The notes below the pieces were generated by a model that was not told the DNA's origin, did not search any database, and saw only the letters and a program-made list of their open reading frames with translations. A stretch of 64,000 bases of DNA from Phycisphaerae bacterium (GTDB taxonomy: Bacteria; Planctomycetota; Phycisphaerae; Sedimentisphaerales; Anaerohalosphaeraceae): contig JAAYCR010000025.1 in the NCBI GenBank assembly GCA_012729675.1, forward strand, positions 1-64,000. The letters run 5' to 3'. This document shows, piece after piece, positions 8,659 through 17,142 of this stretch (the first letter of the stretch is position 1; each line of letters begins with the position of its first letter). Both the position numbers and the translations under genes were made by a program.

Positions 8659-9305
8659 TTTTGCACCTCCAGTGTTCGATGAAGCAAGAATCCCGAAATT
8701 GTATAGGTCGCGATCATCACGGCCGCCAGCAGCCCGTACACCATCACAGACCATGGGGCGTGATTTCCGAAAGGCACCAGGGCCGAGGGCGTGAAGAACA
8801 GCCCGACGGACAGCAGCATCCCGCTGCCGGATGACCGGGTCGGTTGTGCCTTGCGTATCCAGACATAATGAAACATCGGCAGCAAAATCGCATACCCGAA
8901 CAGCCAGAACCACACGGCGGACATTTCCCTTGCGGCCATGATCGGCAGATACGGATTGCGAAACCAATCCTGCAACGCGCTTCGGCCGCCCAGCCCGATC
9001 AGCAAGGCCGCCGGGAGCCACGCCACGAAGACGGACACGACGCTTGCCAGCATTTTATGCAGCCACAGCACGTCGCGTGAAAACCCGCGCGTATAGATAA
9101 ACGCAAACGACCGGCTCCGCACACGCCCCAGAATGAATGTGATGGCGACAGAGTGAATCAAAATGAACACCGCCGCCCAGGCATTGTTCCAGAGAAAGTA
9201 CTTCGGGTACAGCAGGACAAATAAAATCGATACGCTCATCGCCGCCGCATTGACCGGCCAAAGACATCGCAGAAAAAATACAAGCAATGACGATTTCATC
9301 TTCAT
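8655..9305 (-). CDS. ABC transporter membrane subunit (putative)
   Basis: This 216-residue protein has about six hydrophobic helices (starting SLLVFFLRCLWPVNAAAM and SVSILFVLLYPKYFLW) and no signal peptidase site. It lies between an ABC ATPase and a membrane HEAT-repeat protein with four-base stop/start overlaps on both sides, the arrangement expected for the permease of a two-component ABC exporter. The sequence RGFSRDVLWLHKML just after the second helix could be the coupling helix that touches the ATPase. I do not recognise a named family. Confidence 0.7.
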   Translation of the reverse strand: MKMKSSLLVFFLRCLWPVNAAAMSVSILFVLLYPKYFLWNNAWAAVFILIHSVAITFILGRVRSRSFAFIYTRGFSRDVLWLHKMLASVVSVFVAWLPAALLIGLGGRSALQDWFRNPYLPIMAAREMSAVWFWLFGYAILLPMFHYVWIRKAQPTRSSGSGMLLSVGLFFTPSALVPFGNHAPWSVMVYGLLAAVMIATYTISGFLLHRTLEVQK

Positions 9306-10198
9306 TTTTGAATCTCCCTGTGAGCTTGACTGTGATTATATTCGGCCACGGACAGATAAAACGCCTCCAGATTGACCGGACGAACCGTAATCGCCGCCGC
9401 CAGCGACGCCGTATCCATCTTGTCCGCCTTCATCCAGAACCGCGTCCCGCCGGAGACGGCCTGCGAACCGAGCGTTTCGGCCGACAACGCAAAATCCGGC
9501 ACCCGTTCGGTTTCGGGAACAAAAAGCTCGCGCACCTGTTCCCGGATGTCTTCGAGGTCCTCATGCACAAGCACTTTTCCGCGTTTGAGGATGATCACTT
9601 CATCGGCGACGGTCTCGATGTCATTAATGATATGGGTCGCCACCACCGCAAGCGAATCACAGTCCGACACATGCCGCCGCAGATGTTCGTACAGCTTGAT
9701 ACGACTGGCCGGGTCCAACCCCTCGGCCGGTTCATCCATAAAAATGACGTCGGATTCAGACCCCAGGATCATCGCCGCGCGAATCCACTTTTTTTGACCT
9801 TTACTGAATTCGCCGAAGGGTTTACGGGGATCCAGCTTCTGAATCGCCAGAAAATCACCCGCCCTTTTGGAGTTGAATGGGCTAAGCTGCGACTGGAGTT
9901 GGAAAAGCTGCCGGGCGTTGTACCCGCCGGGCGGTTCTTCGCCATCGCCCATGTAAGCGATCCTGCCGGTAATCGCCTGCGGCAGTCTGCGTGAAGGATG
10001 CCCAAGAATATGAGACCCGCCGGCAGTCGGTTCCAACTGACCGATCAGCAGATGCAGCAGCGTGGATTTCCCTGCACCGTTGGGCCCAAGCAGTGCGATC
10101 ACCCGGCCGCGTTCCAAGGTTAGGTTCACATCCGACAACGCTCGAAATCTCCCGTAATCCCGGCTAAGATGTGTTGCGGTTACAATTGCGTCACTCAT
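9302..10198 (-). CDS. ABC transporter ATP-binding protein
   Basis: The 298-residue ATPase carries Walker A GPNGAGKS (about 37-44), a signature region FSKGQKKWIRAAMIL in which the canonical LSGGQ is replaced by FSKGQ, Walker B VIFMDEPAEGLDP and switch His in VVATHI. The divergent signature and a C-terminal extension of about 80 residues resemble YtrB/EcsA-type exporters. The ATG at 10198 lies inside the last codons of the GntR gene (ATGAGTGA) with GGAG eleven bases upstream, so translation is coupled. It should power the membrane subunit encoded next. The cargo is unknown; YtrA-controlled transporters often respond to cell-envelope stress or antibiotics. Confidence 0.88.
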   Translation of the reverse strand: MSDAIVTATHLSRDYGRFRALSDVNLTLERGRVIALLGPNGAGKSTLLHLLIGQLEPTAGGSHILGHPSRRLPQAITGRIAYMGDGEEPPGGYNARQLFQLQSQLSPFNSKRAGDFLAIQKLDPRKPFGEFSKGQKKWIRAAMILGSESDVIFMDEPAEGLDPASRIKLYEHLRRHVSDCDSLAVVATHIINDIETVADEVIILKRGKVLVHEDLEDIREQVRELFVPETERVPDFALSAETLGSQAVSGGTRFWMKADKMDTASLAAAITVRPVNLEAFYLSVAEYNHSQAHREIQK

Positions 10199-10583
10199 TG
10201 GATTTCTCCTGAATACCGTCTTCCACCTGTTTAATGATGTGCATAATCTCTTCTTTGGACGCACCGATCCGACGCCCTTCGGAAAAGATGCGTTTGGCCA
10301 TCTCCTCGATCTGGGCCTGTCGAAGATCAGCCGGCGATACGGCCTGATTCTCCGTCACAAATACGCCCTGCCCCTGCTGCATCACCGCCAGCCCCTCGGC
10401 GCGAAGCTGCTCATAGGCCTTAACGACCGTGCGGGTATTAATGGACAGCTCTGCGGCCAGTTCGCGAATGCTGGGAAGCTTTTGTCCGGGCTGAAGCTGG
10501 CCGGCAGCGATCCGGTACTTGACCTGCTCGACGATCTGCCGGTAAAACGCCTCGCCTGACTGATTGTCCAATCTAAAATACAT
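10191..10583 (-). CDS. YtrA-type GntR family transcriptional regulator
   Basis: The 130-residue length and the winged helix with GQKLPSIRELAAELSINTRTVVKAYEQL are typical of the YtrA subfamily, small GntR regulators with only a short C-terminal dimerisation tail. It is the first gene of the operon, and a perfect 10-bp inverted repeat lies 18 bases upstream of its start, so it very probably represses its own operon. GAGG precedes the ATG at 10583. The start of the ATPase gene overlaps its stop. Confidence 0.9.
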   Translation of the reverse strand: MYFRLDNQSGEAFYRQIVEQVKYRIAAGQLQPGQKLPSIRELAAELSINTRTVVKAYEQLRAEGLAVMQQGQGVFVTENQAVSPADLRQAQIEEMAKRIFSEGRRIGASKEEIMHIIKQVEDGIQEKSNE

Positions 10584-10600
10584 CGCACATCCTCTGTTTC

Positions 10601-10627
10601 AACTGTTGTAGTTAATATACAACAGTT
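10601..10627. promoter_or_regulatory. Palindromic operator for the YtrA-type regulator
   Basis: Perfect arms AACTGTTGTA (10601-10610) and TACAACAGTT (10618-10627) are separated by seven bases. The TGTTGTA/TACAACA core is the kind of site bound by YtrA-type GntR proteins. It sits between the gap and the regulator start, in position to cover the operon promoter. Confidence 0.8.
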
Positions 10628-10792
10628 CGGGAAATATGTCAACCCCTAAAATATTATTTTTGAAAATAATTTTTAAATTTTCGACAACTCCGGCCGCAAA
10701 TCAACACAAGGCATATAATGCCTTTTTAAGGTAGATCACATCCGACTATTCCAATTAATGCGGCCCGGAATAGATAAACCAAATGATTGTGT

Positions 10793-10821
10793 TTGCCAAA
10801 CACAAAACTTCTTGATATAAT
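10793..10821 (+). promoter_or_regulatory. Near-consensus sigma-70 promoter of locus A with overlapping palindrome
   Basis: The -35 box TTGCCA (10793-10798) and the -10 box TATAAT (10816-10821) are 17 bases apart. The -35 box lies inside the perfect palindrome GTGTTTG-C-CAAACAC (10789-10803), a candidate operator. The same arrangement, with strong similarity through the spacer, occurs at 38533-38561. Confidence 0.75.
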
Positions 10822-11047
10822 ACCCCTCAGTCGGGCGCACCGCCCGAATGGAGGAAAATATGAACAGAAAATCCCGACCCAACTCAAAACTAAGAACCAA
10901 ATACTACGAACAATGAACTACGAACTAAGAACTAAGAACTACGAACTAAGAACTATTTCTGCCCTCAGTGCCCTCTGTGTCCTCGGTGGTAAAATAAGCA
11001 AAATTCGACCTTCTGACTCCTGTCTCTTGACTTCTGACTCCAGAAAA

Positions 11048-11089
11048 ATGAACAAACAAACCCAATGTTCTATTTTGCAAAAACCATAA
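11048..11089 (+). CDS. Possible 13-codon micropeptide of locus A
   Basis: The frame encodes MNKQTQCSILQKP and ends in TAA. Locus B (38678-38719) has a frame of the same length, MNKQTQFSDLHIL, with the same flanking bases on both sides. The first six residues and the length are shared, but the rest differs and no strong ribosome-binding site precedes either copy. It may be a fragment of a once longer reading frame rather than a translated peptide. Confidence 0.25.
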   Translation: MNKQTQCSILQKP

Positions 11090-11434
11090 AGTATTATTCC
11101 TCAACTGTTTACTGATAACTGCTCACTGATAACTGAATAAAAACAAACCCAAACAAAGCCAAAATACCCAAAGCCTCAACCTCGATAGGAGTGCTTCGGA
11201 CGAATACTGGCGAAATGGACAAGGGCGGACATCCTGATTGGCCGCCATCCTTCCGGATGCCCTCTCGCAGACGGACTTTCTGTTGAAACTCCGGACATTT
11301 TCCAAACTTCCCCGGCAACAATCGCCGATAACCGAAGTATAGATTGAATATTATTACCAAAGTCAGTAAAATACTATCAAGATTCAAATGGATTTATATT
11401 ACTGTATTGGTTTTTTATCTTGAAAGGGCACTTT

Positions 11435-12511
11435 ATGATCTTATTGTATTTTATGCGTTTTTTATTCTTCGTAACCGCCACATCGTTTCTCTTTATGAGT
11501 TACTATGAAACCGCCCGCAACACAGAGGATATCTTTGTCTTTATCATGGGTATAGCGCTAACGGTGTTGGCAATCGTGGTTGAGTGGCTCACGCCGAAAA
11601 AATCGCTGGCGTCGCTGGCGGGCGTCTTTTTCGGCCTTTTGGTCGGCATGTTCGTCAGTTGGGCGATTGCCCGCGTGATTGAGATGATCAATGTCATCTA
11701 TTTCGAGCTGCAACCGAAAACGCTCAATTTGGTCATCTGGTTCGTCGGAGCGTGTATCTGTTACTTGTGCATCAGCATTGTCCTTCGAACCAAAGACGAT
11801 TTCCGCACGATTATCCCGTATATCGAGTTTTCTCGCCAGACCAAGGGACTGCGCCCGCTGGTGCTGGACACCTCGGTCATCATCGATGGCCGCATCGCCG
11901 ACATCGCCCAGACCAAGCTCTTTGACGCCCCGCTCATCGTGCCGCGATTTGTCCTCAATGAGCTGCAGCTTGTGGCCGATTCCGGCGACAAGATCAAACG
12001 CAACCGCGGACGTCGTGGGCTGGATATGCTCAATAAACTCCAAAACAGTCCGAACATCGAGGTCAAAATCGACGACACCCCCCCGCCCGGCGTCGAACCG
12101 AACACCGAGGTGGACCAGAAGCTCGTAGCGTTTTCCAAAAACTGCGACGGAAGACTCGTCACCAACGACTTCAACCTCAACAAAGTCGCCTCCCTGCGCG
12201 GCGTCGATGTCATTAACATCAACGAACTGGCCAACGCCCTCAAGACCATTACACTGCCCGGCGAGGCCATGCAGGTCAAAATTCTGCGTCCCGGTGAGGA
12301 AGCCACGCAGGGCGTCGGCTATCTCGAAGACGGCACAATGGTCGTCGTCGAAAACGCCAGCAGCCGGATCGGCCAGCAGGTTACGTTTGTCGTCACCAGC
12401 GCCCTGCAAACCTCCGCCGGCCGTATGATCTTCGGCAAATGCGAGAACGGCTCGACCGCCGGTGGACCGGGCAGCCGCAACAATACCAATCGACAACAAC
12501 CGACGCGATAG
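11435..12511 (+). CDS. Membrane-anchored PIN/TRAM domain protein (YacL-like)
   Basis: The 358-residue protein has about four N-terminal membrane helices (residues 1-118), a PIN nuclease fold starting at LVLDTSVIIDGR (143-153) with further acidic residues in NELQLVAD and RLVTNDFNLNKVA, and a C-terminal TRAM-like RNA-binding segment. The same order is found in YacL-type proteins, putative membrane-bound RNases. The frame could begin at a TTG (11420), but AAAGGG at the right distance before ATG 11435 makes that the start. The next gene starts nine bases after its TAG stop, so the two are probably co-transcribed. Confidence 0.85.
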   Translation: MILLYFMRFLFFVTATSFLFMSYYETARNTEDIFVFIMGIALTVLAIVVEWLTPKKSLASLAGVFFGLLVGMFVSWAIARVIEMINVIYFELQPKTLNLVIWFVGACICYLCISIVLRTKDDFRTIIPYIEFSRQTKGLRPLVLDTSVIIDGRIADIAQTKLFDAPLIVPRFVLNELQLVADSGDKIKRNRGRRGLDMLNKLQNSPNIEVKIDDTPPPGVEPNTEVDQKLVAFSKNCDGRLVTNDFNLNKVASLRGVDVININELANALKTITLPGEAMQVKILRPGEEATQGVGYLEDGTMVVVENASSRIGQQVTFVVTSALQTSAGRMIFGKCENGSTAGGPGSRNNTNRQQPTR

Positions 12512-12519
12512 GGGGCGTG

Positions 12520-13653
12520 ATGTTTGACGCCTGCCCCGACCGCACCGACACCGACAGTCTCAAGTGGTCACGCTACCGCGGCAGAGACGTTTTGCCGATG
12601 TGGGTGGCCGATATGGATTGCGTCTGCGCCGAACCGATCCTTGACGCCCTCCGCCGGCGCGTCGAGCATGGCGTGTTCGGCTATGCCGTCGCGCGTCCTG
12701 CCGACACGGATGCCGTCATCGACTGGCTGCAAAACCGCCACAACTGGGCGATTCGCCGCGAATGGCTCGTCTGGCTGCCCGGCCTCGTCCCGGCCCTCAA
12801 TGTCGCCTGCCGTGCGTTCGCCGACCCGGCTCAGGACGTCGCAACCTTTACGCCGATTTATCCGCCCTTTCTGTCGGCCCCGGCGTTCTCGCAGCGCCGC
12901 CTGTTGACCTGTCCGCTGACACGTCACAGCGGGCACTATACCTTCGACTTGGACGCGCTGGCCAAAACCGTAACCCCGCAGACTCGCCTGCTGCTCTTAT
13001 GTTCGCCGCACAATCCTGTCGGACGACTCTGGACGCAGGACGAACTGCTCGCCGTCGCCGACTTCTGCCTGCAGCGCAACATCGTCCTCTGCTCCGACGA
13101 AATCCACTGCGATTTGGTGCTCAATGAAAACCGTCGCCATATCCCCACAGCTACCCTATCGCCGGAAATTGCCGACAATACCATTACGCTGATGTCCCCG
13201 GCCAAGACGTTCAATCTGCCGGGCCTCAACTGCGGCTTTACCGTGATCGCAAACGAACACCTTCGCCGCCGGTTTGTTCACGCCGCCCGCGGCATCCTGC
13301 CGCACGTCAACGCAATGGGCTATACCGCCTGCCGCGCCGCGTTCAGCGAATGCGGCCCATGGCAGCAGGAACTCATCGCTCATCTTCGCGCCAACCGGGA
13401 TTTTTTATGCGTCCGCATCAACGCCCTGCCCGGCCTCTCCGTCTCGCCCGCCGAGGCGACCTATCTGGCTTGGATTGATGCGAGCGGCCTGAATACCGAG
13501 TCCCCCGCCCAATGGTTCGAACAAGCCGGCGTCGGCGTTTCGGACGGCAAGGACTTTAACGGCCACGGCTTTGTGCGATTAAACTTCGGCTGCTCCCGCG
13601 AGCAGGTGAAAGAAGCCGTGCGGCGTATCCAAACCGCCATCAACACACGATGA
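12520..13653 (+). CDS. MalY/PatB-type PLP-dependent aminotransferase (probable cystathionine beta-lyase)
   Basis: The 377-residue protein belongs to the class I/II aminotransferase fold, subgroup MalY/PatB, which cleaves cystathionine or cysteine-like C-S bonds with pyridoxal phosphate. The N-terminal DSLKWSRYRGRDVLPMWVADMD is characteristic when read in pieces (the WVADMD motif is diagnostic). CSPHNPVGRLW and SDEIHCDLV contribute cofactor contacts, and the Schiff-base lysine is in MSPAKTFNLPGL. The ATG at 12520 follows a G-rich site overlapping the end of the PIN gene region. It is probably in an operon with the PIN/TRAM gene. The exact substrate is not decided by sequence. Confidence 0.88.
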   Translation: MFDACPDRTDTDSLKWSRYRGRDVLPMWVADMDCVCAEPILDALRRRVEHGVFGYAVARPADTDAVIDWLQNRHNWAIRREWLVWLPGLVPALNVACRAFADPAQDVATFTPIYPPFLSAPAFSQRRLLTCPLTRHSGHYTFDLDALAKTVTPQTRLLLLCSPHNPVGRLWTQDELLAVADFCLQRNIVLCSDEIHCDLVLNENRRHIPTATLSPEIADNTITLMSPAKTFNLPGLNCGFTVIANEHLRRRFVHAARGILPHVNAMGYTACRAAFSECGPWQQELIAHLRANRDFLCVRINALPGLSVSPAEATYLAWIDASGLNTESPAQWFEQAGVGVSDGKDFNGHGFVRLNFGCSREQVKEAVRRIQTAINTR

Positions 13654-13665
13654 ACATCCGATCCG

Positions 13666-16548
13666 TTACCGTCTGGCGTTGATCACAGAAATAGGGTGCA
13701 GCACAACCGCATCGCACAGCGTCTCGATCTGCATCTTGCAGGCGGCGCATTCGGTCAGGATGATGTCCGGCTGATAGGCCTCAATCGCCGCCTTCAAGTC
13801 GCCGCTAATGGATTTGGACAGCACGCGGTTCTTGGCCTGCATTCCCGCCGTACCCGCCAGTCCGCAGCAGCCACTGTCCAGGTCGTAAACCTCCAGCCCG
13901 CACAGGTCATTGAGCAGGCGGATCGTCAGGCCGCAATCCCGCATCGGCCGCAGATGGCACGGGGTGTGATAAGCGATTCGCTGGCCTGCAAACGCCTGAC
14001 CGTTTGTCTTGAGTCTGTCCCGCACGTCGGGATGTGCCTGCATCAGCTCATTGAGGTACCCCATCAACTCGACCGTCTGTTCCGACACGAGGCCGGCCAC
14101 CTCGGAATCGTCGATCAGATGCAGTTCGCTGCCCATACACAGCGCCGCGCTCGGCTCCGAGCAGACCACCCGATAGCCCTTGGCCGCATACGGGCCGAGC
14201 TGCGACAGGTTGTATGCCATATCCTTCCGCGTCCGCTTAATATCCCCATACACAAACGCCGGCATCGGGGCGGGGCGCTGTTGGGGCACGACGACCTCTA
14301 CGCCTGCCTGCCGAAGCACGTCCAGTACCGCCCGCCCCAGCGCATGGTCGTTGTAATTGGCAAAGCTATCGACAAAATACACCGCCCGGTCAACCGGCGA
14401 TGCGATGGGCGTGGCTTCTGCCGGCAGCACCCGTGCCTTGCGTACAAACGACCCCCGCTCGAAATGCGGCAGCCGCCGGTTGCGATCCAGCCCGATAGTC
14501 TTTTCCAGCAGCCAGCGCGTGATGGACAGCTCCATCACCCAATTGCTCAGCGGCGCAAACGTACTGGCCACAATACTCAGCCAGTGATTGTGAATCAGCG
14601 TAAACTCCGCGGCGGTAAAGCCCGTATGTTTGGCCAACTGCGCCCGCGCCTCGATGACCAGCTTGGACACATCCACCCCCGCCGGGCACTCGACCGAACA
14701 CATCTTGCAGTTGACGCACAGCGCCAATTGCTCCTTTAATTTTGAATCTTCCAGCGGCTGTCCCGCCTTCTCAGCCGCCATCCACGCGCCGATCAGATTT
14801 GCCTTGGCTCGTGACGTGGCCAACTCCTCGCCGGTGCCGCGAAAGACCGGGCACATCCGCGCCCCCGGCCCCGTCGCCAGGCACACGCCGCAGCCGTTGC
14901 ACTGCTCGACCTCCAGCCGGTACTCATCCGGCGCAAAATGCAGCTCCGTCGCAAACGGCGCCGCGGCCATCATCCCCTCAATCCGCAGATGTTTCGTCAT
15001 CACATCTGGGTCATCGTTGACAATCTTGCCGGGATTCAATATCCCCGCCGGGTCGAACAATTGCTTGACCCCCTTGAGCAACTCGTTATAGGCATCGCCG
15101 TATTGCCGCCGCACATACGCCGCCCGCAGCAGGCCATCGCCGTGTTCGCCGCTGATGGTTCCGCCCAGCGACCACGCCAGCGTAAAGACCTCGTCGGCAA
15201 TCTTCCGCATCGCCGCCACATCCTCGGCCTTTCGCAAATCCAGATACGGCCGGATATGCAGTTCGCCGTCACCGGCGTGGCCGTAATAGGCCATAGGGAA
15301 ATCATATTTAAGACTGATCAGCTCCAGCCCGGCGATATAGGCATCCAGCCGACGATGATCGACCGAGACATCCTCCACAAACGCCAGCGGGTGTGCCTCG
15401 CGTTTATCGCGATTGAGCAGCGGGACGGCGTCCTTACGCGACTTCCACAGCCGTGTCTGCCGCGGGGCGTCATAATACTCGCTCGCCCGCGTCGCCAAAT
15501 CCCCCACCGCCCTGGTCGTGGCCGCGATCTTGTCCCGCACGGCCGTCTCATCCGCCCCCGAATGCTCCACCAAAAGCGTCGCCGCACACGCCACCGGCAG
15601 GATATCCCGATACTGCGGCAGCGCCTGATGCGCCATCATCGCCAGCCGCTGATCCATCAATTCACACGCATCCGCCCCGCACCGAACAATCACCGGCACC
15701 GCGTTCGCCATCGCCTCAAACGTCGCAAACTCAAACTGCAACAGCCCCCGTACAGCCGCAACCGGAACCGTCCGCAGTGTGATCTCGGTAAACACCCCCA
15801 GCGTCCCTTCCGACCCCGTCAGCAGCCGCGCCATATTCACCGCGCCGTTCTCTACCGTGCTGTTGAGTGTATAGGCACACCGATTCCGCTTGGTCGCCGG
15901 CTGTGATTTTCTTATCAATTCCTCATTCGGTTCCAAGAGTTCCCGACACCCCTCAACGATCCGGCGTCCTTCGCCTTCCGGACAATCGGCCGGCCGCATC
16001 CCGTTCGTGAATGAACAGACCGTCCCATCCGCCAGCACCGTCCGCAGCGTTTCGACGTGTTCGCTGATATAGCCGTATTGCAGCGAATGCGCCCCCGTCG
16101 CATTGTTGGCCACCACCCCGCCGACCACCGCCCGATTGCCGCTGGACGGATCCGGCCCGATCTTTCGCCCCCATTTTGCCAAATGTCGATTTAAATCATC
16201 CAGCACCACCCCCGGCTGAACCCGCACCCACGCCCCATCCTCGGCCGTCTCCAAAATCCGCGTCATATACCGCCGCACATCCAGCACGATGCCGCTGGTC
16301 AGCGATTCGCCCGCCACGCCGCTGCCCGCCCCCCGCGCGGCGACCGGAATGCCGTGTTCCGCCGCATATCGCACCGCCGAGACCACATCCGCCTCATCCC
16401 GCGGCATCACCACACACTGCGGCACAATCCGATAAATACTCGCATCCACACTGTACGCAATGCGGCTGAACACATCCACCCGCACATCGCCCGACACCGC
16501 CTGCGCCAGTTCCGCCCCCATCACTTCAGCCGTCTTATTCGTCGCCAA
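13666..16548 (-). CDS. FAD-linked oxidase / Fe-S oxidoreductase fusion (D-lactate or glycolate dehydrogenase type)
   Basis: This 960-residue protein fuses a flavin domain like GlcD/D-lactate dehydrogenase with an Fe-S and CCG-domain half like GlcF. The N-terminal half binds FAD (AARGAGSGVAGESLTSG at about 95-111) and contains the C-terminal oxidase fold (HAGDGELHIRPYLDL). Two ferredoxin-type cysteine clusters follow, CNGCGVCLATGP with a distant CP, and CVNCKMCSVECP. The C-terminal CCG regions include CHLRPMRDCG and SGCCGLAGTAG. It should oxidise a 2-hydroxy acid and pass electrons towards the quinone pool. The start is TTG at 16548, with ATG at 16521 as an alternative; neither has a strong site. 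Confidence 0.88.
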   Translation of the reverse strand: MATNKTAEVMGAELAQAVSGDVRVDVFSRIAYSVDASIYRIVPQCVVMPRDEADVVSAVRYAAEHGIPVAARGAGSGVAGESLTSGIVLDVRRYMTRILETAEDGAWVRVQPGVVLDDLNRHLAKWGRKIGPDPSSGNRAVVGGVVANNATGAHSLQYGYISEHVETLRTVLADGTVCSFTNGMRPADCPEGEGRRIVEGCRELLEPNEELIRKSQPATKRNRCAYTLNSTVENGAVNMARLLTGSEGTLGVFTEITLRTVPVAAVRGLLQFEFATFEAMANAVPVIVRCGADACELMDQRLAMMAHQALPQYRDILPVACAATLLVEHSGADETAVRDKIAATTRAVGDLATRASEYYDAPRQTRLWKSRKDAVPLLNRDKREAHPLAFVEDVSVDHRRLDAYIAGLELISLKYDFPMAYYGHAGDGELHIRPYLDLRKAEDVAAMRKIADEVFTLAWSLGGTISGEHGDGLLRAAYVRRQYGDAYNELLKGVKQLFDPAGILNPGKIVNDDPDVMTKHLRIEGMMAAAPFATELHFAPDEYRLEVEQCNGCGVCLATGPGARMCPVFRGTGEELATSRAKANLIGAWMAAEKAGQPLEDSKLKEQLALCVNCKMCSVECPAGVDVSKLVIEARAQLAKHTGFTAAEFTLIHNHWLSIVASTFAPLSNWVMELSITRWLLEKTIGLDRNRRLPHFERGSFVRKARVLPAEATPIASPVDRAVYFVDSFANYNDHALGRAVLDVLRQAGVEVVVPQQRPAPMPAFVYGDIKRTRKDMAYNLSQLGPYAAKGYRVVCSEPSAALCMGSELHLIDDSEVAGLVSEQTVELMGYLNELMQAHPDVRDRLKTNGQAFAGQRIAYHTPCHLRPMRDCGLTIRLLNDLCGLEVYDLDSGCCGLAGTAGMQAKNRVLSKSISGDLKAAIEAYQPDIILTECAACKMQIETLCDAVVLHPISVINARR

Positions 16549-16774
16549 TCCCGCATTCCCGGATAAAACTCAGTTAAAACAAATACATAAAGCATCATTA
16601 TACCCCCAATCCCCCCCAAACATCCAGCCATTAATCTCTAAAGCTTCCACAAGGCTCGTCTCATCGGCTTGGGGCGGCGCACATCAGTAACGATCTGTCT
16701 GTCTTGGCCGCAAACCGACATTCAGAAAACATCGATGAAATTTAAATATCGGGCAGTGTCGCGGGACAATCTGA

Positions 16775-16858
16775 AATATTTATCATAAGTATTGCTAATT
16801 AAAGAATAACAATAATTGATAAAATATTGTTGACTTAATGGGTTTTGGGGCGTAAGAT
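16775..16858 (+). promoter_or_regulatory. Sigma-70 promoter with an AT-rich dyad upstream
   Basis: TTGACT (16830-16835) and TAAGAT (16853-16858) are 17 bases apart. Immediately upstream, AATATTTATCA (16775-16785) pairs with TGATAAAATATT (16817-16828), and TATTG/CAATA is nested inside, an activator- or repressor-type site. It probably once drove gltD and now reads through the remnant into nadE. Confidence 0.6.
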
Positions 16859-16944
16859 AGAGTTTTGGAATGGGTAAGTGAAGTCATGGTATCTTATTGG
16901 AAAGCAACGAATGTCATTAATGCCGAAAGATCAGGGGGCGGACG

Positions 16945-17121
16945 ATGTCACGGGCGACGGGGCGGGGGTTTGAGAATATCGTCTTTGCGATGGAGTTTCT
17001 CAAGCGGCAGAACCAGTTGGTCTGCGGCGAATTGAGGGATACGACGCCGGGCTTGAATGCGCACGGCAAACACGTTATAGTGGTTGGCGGCGGCAATCGA
17101 CAAATTGCTTTCAGCATATAA
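16945..17121 (+). pseudogene. gltD: Remnant of glutamate synthase small subunit (gltD)
   Basis: The 58-codon frame contains FENIVFAMEFLKRQNQ, then a variable stretch, then LNAHGKHVIVVGGG. In GltD, the pattern FAMEFL followed about 20-25 residues later by GKxVVVIGGGDTG surrounds the NADPH-binding fold. Similarity stops immediately after VVGGG, where the sequence becomes unrelated and ends at TAA (17119-17121), followed by an AAGAACTAAGAACTA word repeat. Everything before about residue 10 and the C-terminal half of the normal 450-500-residue protein are missing. The frame is continuous with nadE except for the stop. Confidence 0.75.
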
Positions 17122-17142
17122 AACCAAGAACTAAGAACTATT

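Larger units (their letters stand above)
10628..11434. other. Gene-poor gap holding repeat locus A
   Basis: Apart from a 13-codon frame, no gene is supported in these 800 bases. The gap contains a near-consensus promoter (10793-10821), a perfect hairpin TCGGGCG-CAC-CGCCCGA (10831-10847), and a good ribosome-binding site GGAGG before an 18-codon frame at 10861-10917. Word repeats follow: ACGAACTAAGAACT-type at about 10881-10956, CCCTCTGTGTCCTCGGTGGT at about 10971-10990, CTTCTGACTCC twice near 11010-11041, and CTGATAACTG twice near 11114-11135. From 11139 one frame reads KTNPNKAKIPKAS, matching KTNPIQTQFPKSS in locus B at 38.8 kb. Confidence 0.7.
16549..17142. other. Gap with AT-rich dyad, promoter and a gltD remnant
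   Basis: From 16549 to about 16770 nothing is recognised. A nested AT-rich dyad and a promoter lie at 16775-16858, a fragment of a glutamate synthase small-subunit gene at 16945-17121, and the word repeat AAGAACTAAGAACTA at 17126-17140, directly before the nadE start. Confidence 0.65.

Noticed and set aside
8661-9021. N-terminal extension of the HEAT-repeat protein to an ATG at 9021
   Set aside because: The extension is out-of-frame reading of the permease gene; GGAGGT before ATG 8658 marks the true start.
10881-10956. CRISPR-like array from the ACGAACTAAGAACT words
   Set aside because: Units are short, directly adjacent, without unique spacers, and no cas genes are present.
11109-11387. 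A 92-codon minus-strand frame in the gap before the PIN/TRAM gene
   Set aside because: It runs through repeat phrases, has no ribosome-binding site and matches no family.
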